A stretch of 64,000 bases of DNA from Ectocarpus siliculosus (lineage: Eukaryota; Sar; Phaeophyceae; Ectocarpales; Ectocarpaceae). The position numbers and the translations under genes were made by a program. Shown here piece after piece: positions 37,821-48,400 of this stretch (position 1 is the stretch's first letter; each line of letters begins with the position of its first letter). The stretch spans positions 5,747,775 to 5,811,774 of the forward strand of contig FN649741.1 in assembly GCA_000310025.1 (NCBI GenBank), in the 5' to 3' direction. Below the pieces are notes generated by a model. That model searched no databases and had not been told where the DNA came from. It worked only from the letters and a program-made list of their open reading frames with translations.

Positions 37821-39030
37821 CTTTAGCACGTTGATTCGTTCGTTAAGCCCGGTTAGTTCCGCCTGCGAGGTCTTGATGCGCTTCGAGATGGACCCAAGAG
37901 AGACAGGCCTCCCCCCTCCGATCTCAAGCGCCGTTGCTGGAGATCGGCCGGCGGAGAAACGATACACCTCGGTTACGTGATCCTCTCCCTGCGGTCCAGA
38001 CAACGGCGATGCGGTACGGGTGACGTAAACCTTTGTGCTCTACCTCGCTTAGCGCCCCCATAAACCAAACACTCAACGGGAAGAAAACGAGCATGACTCA
38101 AGGCCATCTACGCCATACCACAACAGCCAGCAACATGATTGTGTATCGTCGCGCGGTTTGTCGGCGTCTTGAGACTCAGAAGCTTCATGACTTTGTATCC
38201 CGTGCCTCCTCTTCTGCACCCCTAAAGATTGTTGGCGCTCCCCGCCATCATATTTCACCCCCATTAAAAATACCAGACATTGCTGTTTAGAAAGGGGTTT
38301 TGAATCGTCCTCCGCGGATCCCCTGGCGTCTGGAGATGGAAACGGTGTGAGTCCCCTCCACACCAGAAACGACGGGGTGCCTTCGTTACGGTTCAGCTTC
38401 TTTCGATTCGTCAAGCAGACACGACGGTGGGAGCGAGAAGCGAAAAGGCACCGCACACATGTGCCAAACCGACACAATTCACCAGCGAGTAATTTTGGGC
38501 TCATGAGCGGTCACTATTCTCACCATTGCGTTGGGCGCGTGCTTCCTGACCAGCGTTACGAGACCAGCAGCTCGCAGAGCCTCCATGACAACCTCCACGC
38601 GAGCTTTGGAAAGCTTCGGTAGGCTCTGGCCCAGCTCCACGAGGGACATATCTCCGTACTGCAACCATTCAAGGGCCTTGCGGGTGGCGTTCTGGACGCC
38701 TGCCACCTTCTTGACCGACACAATCGTATCGTGACTACCGGTAGCAGGAGCAGTGTCAGAAGGTGATGGACTAGCGACTGGAGTGGCAGCAAAGGGGCTG
38801 CTTTGGTGCGGCGTTTGTTGCGTTGCTGTTGACTTGCCCTTGCGATTGCGTTTGTTGTGGTGTTGTCCATCTTCCGTCGGCTCTTCCTCCCTTTCGGTGG
38901 TCGCCTCCTCCTCCCAAGCGACGTAGTCAGCAAACTTCTTGGCCTTGCGATTTCGTTTGCGTTTGCCGTCACCCCCAGTGGAGGGGGAGAAGCAGGCTGT
39001 GGGTGGAGCAAAAGCACAGGGACCGTTCAT
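37821..39030 (-). CDS. winged-helix and coiled-coil nuclear protein, partial
   Basis: Exon 39030-38524 (donor ATG before GTGAGA) and exon 37988-37821 (acceptor CCGCAG, donor AAAG before GTGATG) join in phase 0. The N-terminus has two basic stretches (GKRKRNRKAKK, KRNRKGK) that could be nuclear-localisation signals, then a Ser/Thr/Pro-rich linker. Residues about 110-185 read as a winged helix: ALEWLQYGDMSLVELGQ, then LSKARVEVVMEALRAAGLV as the recognition helix, then a wing ending TEVYRFSAG. After it comes a short heptad-like helix (SISKRIKTSQAELTGLNERI). A winged helix followed by a coiled coil recalls E2F/DP and TFIIE, but no family signature is present, so I name no function. Downstream exons are not resolved; the Ala-rich exon at 35848-35133 is a candidate. 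Confidence 0.6.
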
Positions 39031-39362
39031 GTGAGGGAGGATGGGCCCCAGGTACAAACGCCACTGCTACAGGTTTCAAAGCTTCACAATCGGACCATAA
39101 GAAGTGCATTGGGTGACAACCCCCCCGATATCACGGTCGAGACGGCTTTTACTCGCCCAGCGTAGGGTCTTGCCACCAAAAATCGAAGTATCCACACAAC
39201 ACCAAGGGCGCGATGAGTTGCATTATCCTACTTTTCTTAACCCCAACGACAACTGGTGGATCTCTCGAGAGGGGTGCGCACGACTTGTTCGAACGCAATG
39301 GTTGACGGGAATCTTCCTGTGGAACCCGTACACAATTGTACAAGCTCCAGAGTCTCAGTAAA

Positions 39363-39440
39363 TCGGTGATGTAATTTACCCCGATGGATAGCACGTTTCC
39401 GTTCACAACCACTGGTCCCTGGTTCGAACCCGACCTGCTC
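39363..39440 (+). pseudogene. tRNA-like relic (degenerate tRNA or SINE head)
   Basis: The sequence has an A-box-like part (TGATGTAATTT, then ATGGATAGCACG) followed by a B-box-like GGTTCGAACC at about 39420. Neither the acceptor stem nor the anticodon stem pairs, so it is not a functional tRNA. It may be a tRNA pseudogene or the head of a tRNA-derived SINE; no other copy is seen here. Confidence 0.25.
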
Positions 39441-39569
39441 ATGTGCAATTTTTTGCACCGCTTCTAACCTATTATCCCTAACCCCAACACAAACAACCCG
39501 ACCAAAAGTCATACCACGCTGGTAAGCGCTAGGTCTGTACATAGGAAGCCTAGGCTGCGGCAAGGCGCA

Positions 39570-39744
39570 GCGCAAGAGGGGTATAAGCTAGGTTGGGGTG
39601 CACGGTTAGCGCTAGGTTGCTTAACGGTGAAAAACTACGTTCATGTCAGGTAAGCTTACGGCGGGATAGGTGAAACGCTAAGTTGCTCTACGTATACGCC
39701 TAAGTCGCGGCGCAAGAGGGGGTAAGGGCTAGGTTGCTGTGCAC
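39570..39744. repeat. imperfect direct repeat, GCGCAAGAGGGG...GCTAGGTTG
   Basis: Two 35-base copies at 39570-39604 and 39710-39744 share GCGCAAGAGGGG, then AAG, then GCTAGGTTG and GTGCAC. The stretch between carries further GCTAGGTTG/GCTAAGTTG variants. It is an AT-poor intergenic cluster with no coding potential. Confidence 0.7.
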
Positions 39745-39826
39745 AAGCTGCACCTACCCAAGGAATGTTCCGAGAAACGGTATTCCGACCGTCAACCAAT
39801 TCGTTCGACCAAGTCGTGAGCACTAT

Positions 39827-40019
39827 TACACGGGTGGCCAAAGGGAGGTTGTAAGTGGTGCCCAACCTCCCCGGGGTCAGGTTGGGACGTTGGGGATCGA
39901 CCTTGGACAACATGTAGTCTACGCTGCCCGTCCGCCCTATTGAATGGACCAACGTCGCAATCTGGGATGCGGGGCTAGCTTCATATGTCGGCGTACAACC
40001 TGCTTTGGCCACCCGTGTA
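39827..40019. mobile_element. TA-flanked MITE-like element with terminal inverted repeats
   Basis: The left end CACGGGTGGCCAAAGGGAGG and the right end (reverse complement CACGGGTGGCCAAAGCAGG) match over about 23 bases with one indel/mismatch. Both are flanked directly by TA (39827-39828 and 40018-40019). The total of about 193 bases, lack of coding capacity and TA flanks fit a non-autonomous Tc1/mariner-type MITE. An inner palindrome (CCCAACCT...AGGTTGGG, about 39860-39886) adds secondary structure. Superfamily assignment is inferred from the TA flanks alone. Confidence 0.7.
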
Positions 40020-42440
40020 GTACTGCTTCTCGTCGTCTACTGCTGTATGCTATGTCGTTGGTTGAGGAAACCGAAAAAATGACGATATGCTCGAGCCTGG
40101 TTTAGACCTATATCATCCACCATGGTATGTGGGAGGCCGCTTGATGTTTTTTTCGTTCCTCTGTAATCCACGCGTCCTGTCCATCTGCAGCAGTCTTAGG
40201 AAAAATAAATACACACACAGAAACTACCCTGCAGCAGTCTTACAGCAGTAGGGCCATATGGCGGTACTCGTACATACTACTGCAAGATGTTGCACGTGAT
40301 CGTGCTTGCTGGGCATCGGATGGCATATTATTGCGGCCATTATGATGCGAAAACTTGGAATCGATGTGTCTGCATCCATCCTTCGTATTCCTCATCGGGC
40401 TCGACACCCATGTCGCTTCGTGAAATCTCTTATGCGACGGATAACGAAGGAGAATATTCATGTCGAGGCCATCCACGCGCGGTATGTACGCATACAAACA
40501 TGGTGAAAAAATGATTGTGTGCACAGCAGCGGTGCAACTTGTGACTTCGTCTCTTTCGATCGCTGGTGAGGATACGGCCATGATATTTTCGTTGTTACAG
40601 GGAGACATAATGAAATAGAGGAAATGTACCGCTTGGCTTGTGGCTCTGTAGGTGGTGCGTGCATGCTTATTTCGACTGGTACTGCTGTATGCGTACTGCT
40701 GCAACAGCCAATGGAGGTCGGGTCAATTATAACATAGAGGGCATTTCGCCCAAATACCTCCGGTTCCCACATGCTCATATTCATACCAACGGCCTCTGCT
40801 GGCTATCACTTCAATGTCAAGGCAGGCCCTTACCGTCGCCCATAGTAGTGGAAGAAGGCACGTCCATGATCGCTGCTCGTGGCAGGAGGGAGGTGTTTGT
40901 CTGGGTCGGTGTCCAAGGGTGGTGTTCAATAGGTGTGACGGGAGGGGGTCGGCAAATATAAATTTGACCTCCCCCTGGTTCCGATCTCGATCGCTGCCTC
41001 GGCACTCGCTGCTCGCTGCTCGGCACCACCATTCATTGCCACGCGTCTGCTCCATCCCTGTAATATCTCTCCTCTTGTGGACTTTCTGTTTGCTATGCCC
41101 GTGTTATATGATTTCCACTAGACGTGTTATCTTGCTCGGTACATCCATATTCATTCGCCAGAACACATCGAGCGGTGTTCGGTGGATGGTTTTTTGGTTT
41201 TGTCGCCGCGACCCGCGACCTTGGTGTTGGTTCGGAGATGGGCAATTCGACGACCTAGCGATGACAACATGAACCTGCCGTCCGTCTTGGGAGAAAATCG
41301 TCCACGTAGGTCTCGGGCACGGCGGTTTCTTCCGGGATCAAGACACTCCTTGACACCCGCCGAGATCAACCGAGATGTACAATCGAAACTCCGAAAAGAG
41401 TGCGCGAACAAGAACGGCCGCGGATTGATGAATGACGTGTGCGTACTGTAGAGATCAGATAATTCGTCCCTATATCTACGTGCAGGCGAGCACCCAATTA
41501 CTTCATTTCGCTGCTTCCCGTGCCGTTGCAATGTTGCAATGCATCGCAGCGTTTCTCGCGGCGAGAGAGGAGAGCAGCTCAGAAGTACACATAACACACC
41601 CTCGTCGTACTCGTTCGTTCAAAAGTTGTTTGTAACGGGCAACCAATGGAAACCCCACGGGGGCATGTTCCTCGCATAGGGTACATACGTCTCCTGGGTT
41701 GCCGCCCACCGCTCGGCCCGCCGCTGAACGCTGCTGCCTGGTCTCTTTCGTTTACGGACGAGCTGAAGAAGTCCTCCGCATCGGCGAACGAGAAAGGGTT
41801 CAACGTAAGTTTGACGCCTTTCCGCGGACGGTTCCTCGGTGTGTCGGCCGTTACGCGGACGGTCTATTTTCCACGCGTATTTATCACATCAGCTGTTCCT
41901 CTGTCTGCAAGTATGCAACAGAGGTCATTCGTCTGCTGCCGCTGCTGCTGGCCAAGGCCTGGACGTTCCTCCCGTTGCCCGCACCGCTACAGGGCGCGTA
42001 GGACGATCCTGGTAGCAGACTTAGTATCGGTAGCAGGGTTGATCAACGTGTCGGAGACGACCGCCGCTGCTGTTGCACGCGACCGGGGTAGCCGGCCGCG
42101 CAGAGATAGATAGGTAGATGATAGATGTAAGAAGTGCCATCACACCGCACCGGCAAGGAGCCGGCGTCCAACTACAAGTCTACAGTAGATTGTGCTCGTT
42201 TGGACAATCCCACGGAGGATTAGCTTGTACGGACGACCCACCAGCAAGTATACAACAGCAGTATCGTCCCATCGTGTCGCTCGGCATGGCCCGTTTAAAA
42301 CTTGACATCAGTCTCCACGGCTTGTCCGGCATCCGAACAGGGCGACAAGCGTACACACCGGCGGGGAGAGACTGCTGTGTGGAGAAACGCACGCGCCTTC
42401 TGTGCGTTCCTTCAAAAGGTCGACGAAGTTCATCAGCCGG
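40020..42440. other. intergenic region with a probable 5' untranslated exon
   Basis: There is no protein gene I can support. A strong donor (TTCAAC before GTAAGT, exon end 41804) suggests a leader exon of the chromatin gene downstream. The open frame before it does not join in phase to the first coding exon, so I treat it as 5' untranslated sequence. The rest is non-coding in appearance. Confidence 0.35.
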
Positions 42441-45400
42441 ATGGCCGCGTCTGCTAATAGCAAGGATGAAACGCAGTTCTGGAAGCTCGTGTGGCCTCCG
42501 CTCAAGAACGGTGGTTGGCGCTACGAATTACAGACACCACCGGTAGCAGCGGATGCCGGCAGCGACCAGTCGGATGAAGCGAGCCCGCAAACCTGCCACA
42601 GCAGTCGCCGGACCAGCCCCAGAACTCGCAATAGGATGACCAGGAGTAGTAGCAGCAGCAGCAGTAGCAGTTCCACAGGTAGCAGCAGCAGTTCACCCCG
42701 CTGGAGAAACCCGTCAGCGGCAGCGGCGGCGGCATCAACAGGAACAACAGCAGGATCCTCCCAAATGCCTGGAAAAGTTACGGTTTTCTTTCCGCCCCCG
42801 GTCGGAGAGGCCAGTGAGGCGTTAGAGGAAGCTATGAGACGTGCGGCTCCTGCGGATGGCTCTCTCGACGAAGAACGGCCTGATCACCTCGTCGGGGTGA
42901 CCTCCGTGATAGAGCTCCTCCAGCAGGTGGCTGGCTACCCCGGTCCGACCACAAGCTTGGGCATCATCAACTTCGATGCCGTCGCCGCCGCCGCCCGCGG
43001 CGTGTTGGTTCGAACGCCGTCTCCTTCGAAATCGGGCTCCGGCCGCAGAGAGGCCACGGCACTGGGAGTGGCGGCGGGAGCGTGCGCTGCTGAGGTAGGT
43101 TGCATCCACGCTACAATACAGCAAGCCCGCGGCTTTTCTTGGTCTATGTACGAGATGTAGGTGAATCTACAACTCTACTCCATAGTATGGATACGTAAAA
43201 GGGCTACATTCATTCATAGAATTGGAGGATAACCTACGACCGGCACGTGGCGCGCTGAAAGCAGCAGTGTACAGTGGATGTGCCTGAGTGGTGGCGAGCG
43301 GTGTGTACAATGCATGTAACTCAAGTCTGTTTTGCCGGTGACTGGCTGATCTTACAGTAGTACATACATTTGTGATGCAAAGACTCGCGTACGCGAGTGC
43401 TGCTGAACGCACCCCCCACGCACGATTCGTTTGTTTTCCGCGGGGTATACTGCCGTACTCAATATCCGGCCAACCTCAGCACCATGCTCTCTCTAAACTC
43501 GTTTTCTCTGCGCTAGCAGTATTTTGTCGGCAGCTTTTTGCAGCAATACATGGCACGGGTTGGGCTACAGTAGGAGACGCAGTAGTCCAAGAGACTGCTG
43601 TGCCTAGAGACTGCCTTCCGAGAACGGCACGTCTAGTTTTACATCACTAACCCAAGTACAATAACAGCTTGCTCATGGTGCCGCCTGGGGCAAAAGGCTG
43701 CTGTACCATACAGCGTACAGTAGTCTTCGCAACATTCGTCACCCCTGCCGGATGAAATCCCCTGAGACGCCTGCATGGGTCTATTCTCGATATCTCGCTG
43801 CGTCCCCGCGGAACATTGGCCTAGAGTGAAATGCTGAATAATGCTTAGAATCGGTGTTTACTAAAACATTTCCGATGAGATACTTCTGTCCATTGTCTCA
43901 TGTGATCGACACAAAACAGCACGTGTCCGTCACACGCGGCAGTACTCCTGCTTGGCAATCACAAGTACTGCAAATATGTCACCCCAAACGATAGATCGTC
44001 CTAGTGCATTGCTCCTGGCTGGAGTGAAGAGAACGTCTCGCCTCCCACCCCCTGACCTCCCACGATGGAAACCTCCGTTTGGATTTTGTGTCTATTCGCT
44101 CTGCGTGACCCTGCTGTGTGACCGGTTACGCCTGCCTGCAGGGCAACACGCCAGTGATGGCATCTTCGCGAAGCAGGAGCAGCAGTATCAGTAGTTCCGA
44201 CGAGGCCGTTGTCAGGGAGGAGCTGCAACCATGGCCAGTGACGACCGGCGGGGGAGTGCAAAGCTCCGCCGCCGAAAATACCGACCTTCAGCAGAAAGCC
44301 CAGCCCTCGATTGATCCTGGGTCGGTTGGACCTGCTGCCGCAGGCCCCGCACCCTCGCAGCTGTTGTCGGCGTTGGCGTTGTCTTTTTCCTCCGCGATGA
44401 GTAGCAGAGGGGGCGCCACTGCTCCGGAAGGAAGCATGTCCGCCGCGGCGGCCGCCGCCGCTACCGCAGGTGTGTCAACCACCGCCGCAACAAGGCTGGG
44501 TCGTGTGATCAAGAAGCCCGTGAGGCTTGAGCACGAAAAACCCGGAAGACAGACCCTGGCCGGTAGGAACGGACGCGCTGACGCGCCGGCGAAGGTAGCA
44601 GCCCGGGTCGCTGCCGCCGCCGTCGCTGCCGCCGCTGGTGCCGTTGCCGCTACGAGTGCCACCAACACTGCCACCGGAGAATCAGCTGCAGGGTTGTCGT
44701 GTACCAGCGGCAAGGCTGACAGCCAAGCGCGTGATGTTAACATTACCGGGGGGGAAACGACGGCGACGGGGAAAGGGGCGAAGCGTTGCGTGGCGCGCCT
44801 CGGCACGGCGCCGGGCAGCGAAGGCGTCGTCGGTCCAGGAGACCAGAGCGTTCTGCCGTCGGCTGGAAATGGTAGCATCGCGATGAGTAATGCCTCGGGT
44901 ACCGCGAGCGATGCGTCGTCGTCTCCTGCAGCAAGCTCTGTCGTCAGGATGGCGCTGCCGGCGGACGTGCGCACGGCAGGAGCGCCACCGAGGGGAAGGG
45001 ACGCCGACGAGACCGGTGGCGACGGGGGCGGAAATTCCTCGAGGAGATCGCGAGATTCGGTCAGGGAACGCGATCGTATGGTATTGCCGGACCCTCCGCC
45101 GAAAAGACCTGTTGGAGAGCTCGGCCCGGTGCCCGAAGACGCGATCAAGGAGTACAAGCGCGCCTTTGATGATGTGAGAAAGCGGTTCACCAACATGTCA
45201 CCGTGCTACTTAGTAGATTACTCCTTGGAATGTGAACACAACAGCTACGGACACGAAATAGAAATAGGCGGCCTCTCGTCACTGCGCTAGGCATACCTCT
45301 GTCAAATATCTCAGGCGTCCGAGAGGCAAAGGGGTGTACCAGGAAGTCGGAAATCCATGTCATCATTTCAGTGGAGCGATGCTTCGAACTTGCCTACGCG

Positions 45401-48400
45401 TCACGTCGCGGTACCGCAGTCCTGTTTATACCCAATCAAGAACCAATCACACAAGTACACTGCTGTGGCAAATTGACACAATCGAGCATCATCACAAGAA
45501 CTTTTAAATCTAGATTCGAGAAAGATAGATCGTGCCAATTCTCAGCAGAGGAAGATTACCCCCAAAGCACCCACACTCAAACACACCAAGTACGTCCACA
45601 ATCCCACTGATTTGTGTCGCCGCATGGTGCGAGTACCAGTCCTCTACCCGCCGTCTCGTTCGTGGGTGACACGACCGGAGGCGGCCATCCCCGAGTCGAC
45701 CAAAACGTGTGATAAGAACGCGGGACCGTCATGCGGCGTTCTCTGTGCGGCCCACGACCGGACGTCCGGACCTGGGGATGACTACCAGCCCTTTCCGTGT
45801 CAGGCGCCCGCTCGCCTTGCTGTTGCTGGTACCCTATTCTCCGCCTAAAATCACACATCTACCACGCACTCGTGAATGAATGTGGCCTTTGTTTACTCGT
45901 TTGGTGGGTTTTGTGCCCGTAAGGTGCAGCTAGCTATCGTTCACGAGAAAGCACACACGTCATCGCCGGTCAACTCCCAATAACCATTAGAAGCCGTCTG
46001 GTCGTTCGGTTGCCTGCTGTACAGGTCGTTTGGCCCGGGCTTGCGCAGGAGTTCGGTTGGAAGAGAGTACGCGGTCCCCGTCCAAGTGACGTGTACTACC
46101 TCCCGCCAGGGGTCGTTCGGGGACAGAACGGCGCGAAGTGCCGCGTGGACTACTTCGACAGCAACAGACAGGTTGGGTTTGACCGGCACTGGCTGTTGTT
46201 TGCTAGTCGGTCGTGTGGTTTGAACAAAATCGGATACGAGGTGGTTGTGGGCTTGGGTGCTTCTGTGCTCTAACTCGTAGGGAGCAGTGTCCGCGTGGGA
46301 CTAAATTGTGCATGGCCCTATCAAGATTGTGCGTCGAACTGTTATTGACAGGCGAAGAGATTTTGATCAGAGCATCCTATGTTCATGCGTCTATCCCGTT
46401 GTGGTACGGCCGCATCGGGGGTGCAAGGATGTTCAGAAGCTGCTTCTTGTGTTTGTTTTAGTTGTCCCCTGTGTTCTTCGATTCGTGGTTTCTTGTATCA
46501 TAGGTGTTGATCCACATGGCGGAGCGCGAAGAAAAGTTCAGTGACCTTCTGGAGAGGGCTTGGGCGGAGGCAATCGCAAAGCCAAGGGTGCTCGGGAGAA
46601 AAGGCGGGGGTGGCGGAGGTTCGAAACGAAGGAGGCGCTGGACGGAGCTGCCAAGGGTGAGTCGCGTAGAGATAGTAAGGCTTGTCTCAGATACGTTTGT
46701 GTTATCTGCCGGGCAGTCGAGCTCTGGGCGTCTTCGGTTCTAGTCACGTACTCGCTTCATTGTTCCCGCGGGCGGTGACGACAGAAAAATGAAACCGAGG
46801 TAACCGACATGAACCCTGTCCTCGGTTGCTTCTGAAGGCGGAAGGCACCTCAACGTCGTTTCTATATCGGTATTCCTCTTCCTTTCTCCCGCCTCCTTCT
46901 CATGTGCATACCGCACCGCTTCTTTATCCTTTTGCTCCTGTCACGGTGTGCACTCGCTTGCCCTTCCTGGGCATGCTGTCCGCACCCAACAGCGGAAATC
47001 GACGATGATGAAGAAGGAGTATCCCAAGAAGGTTTCTTTGGTGGGAACAGCGCATCAGGTGCGGGGAAGACAGAAGGGAATGGAGTAGCGCGAGATTGCA
47101 TGATTCAAGGCTGGGAGGAGATGGCGGTCGTCTTGGAGATTTGGTTTTTTCACCTACGAACATAGCTGTGTAGTCTATGGTTCATGCCCAATATCTCGAG
47201 TCCAGGCTGTCGTTATTCCGCAAATTGAAGGTTGTCATTCTGAGGCGTTCCCCCCCAGCATCCAGAGCAGCAACTCGCATTTCAGGCCACGCTAAACCTG
47301 AAACCAGGGGAGTACGCAACAACTCTGCAGGTCTCGACAAGACAGAAAGTGTCCCAAAGTTCAGAGGGAGTTTGTACAGACGAGTCCACAACTTCCTCCT
47401 CGAAACAGGAACGCTTCCTTGCAACAGGTCACACTCGAACTTGGCAGCACGTTTCAACTGTGTCTTGTGTGCTCGACCACAGGTGGACCCTCTGAACTTG
47501 CCCGTTCCCGTGTCGAGCGAGGACTACGTGCCTCCAGAGGACGTGCTGTTCGAGCAGGTGTGGGACCCGAGCGTCGTGGTTCCCTCTCCGAAAGGCGTGG
47601 GCGCCCCTCGGGAGCTTGCCGAGCTCGTGAAAGAGTTTGCCGGGGTGGTGAGCCAAGACAAGGTGCGGGAAACGGTGGCGTGTTTCAATAGAGGGAGAGG
47701 GGGCGTGTGCTGTGGTACACGATGCATCAGGTGGTCTACAGGGTTGTGATTCAGCCGGTGGGGGTGGAGTAAGTACCTCTCTTCCGACACGGGGCGACGA
47801 GCGTAGTCCTGTCTTGAAGCGTCGCTGGTGGCGCCTTGCCGGCCTTGGTGGTAGTATGAAGAAGGAAGTTTTGTTTCACACACCAACATAACTAAAGCCT
47901 TGCTCCGCAGAGTGGGTGTCCGTCAAGTGCTCTCGTCCCAAAACAGCCATCTCGTGCAGCAGGGTGCCGCTGTCCTCCTCTCCCGTTCTGCGGGCAGTTC
48001 AACCCTCTACGCTGCAACCCGCTCAAGCCTGGTTCAATCTTTCTTAGTGTTCCTCGACGTGACAACCATGGCAACCTCCTTTGTTCTCGTCTCAATCATT
48101 CATGTACCATTCATGTACCAGTGTCTGGAGATCGTTCATCGCTTCGAAGGGGACTACGGTGAGGCTCGCAAGTTGCTTAGAAACCTCTCGCGGTCGTGGA
48201 AGTCCCGTTACCTGGTCGCCTCGAATTCGACGAGGGAGACGGCGTCAGCAAAGGCCATCGTGGCCAGAGAAACCGCCGCGCGCCTTGCAGCTGCACCGCC
48301 GCCGTCTTCATCGTGGTCCTCGTCGTCAACCAAAGGTGGCGATCCCGACGTCGCTCGTGGTTGTGGTGGTGGGTGTCCGATTGTGGCGGGTTCGACGACG

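Noticed and set aside
41646-41804. An open frame ending in a strong GTAAGT donor, taken at first as the first coding exon of the ELM2-SANT gene
   Set aside because: It ends in phase 0 while the next exon's acceptors need phase 2, so it is more likely a 5' untranslated exon.
44288-45196. A 302-residue minus-strand open frame
   Set aside because: Shadow of the Ser/Ala-rich linker exon of the ELM2-SANT gene.
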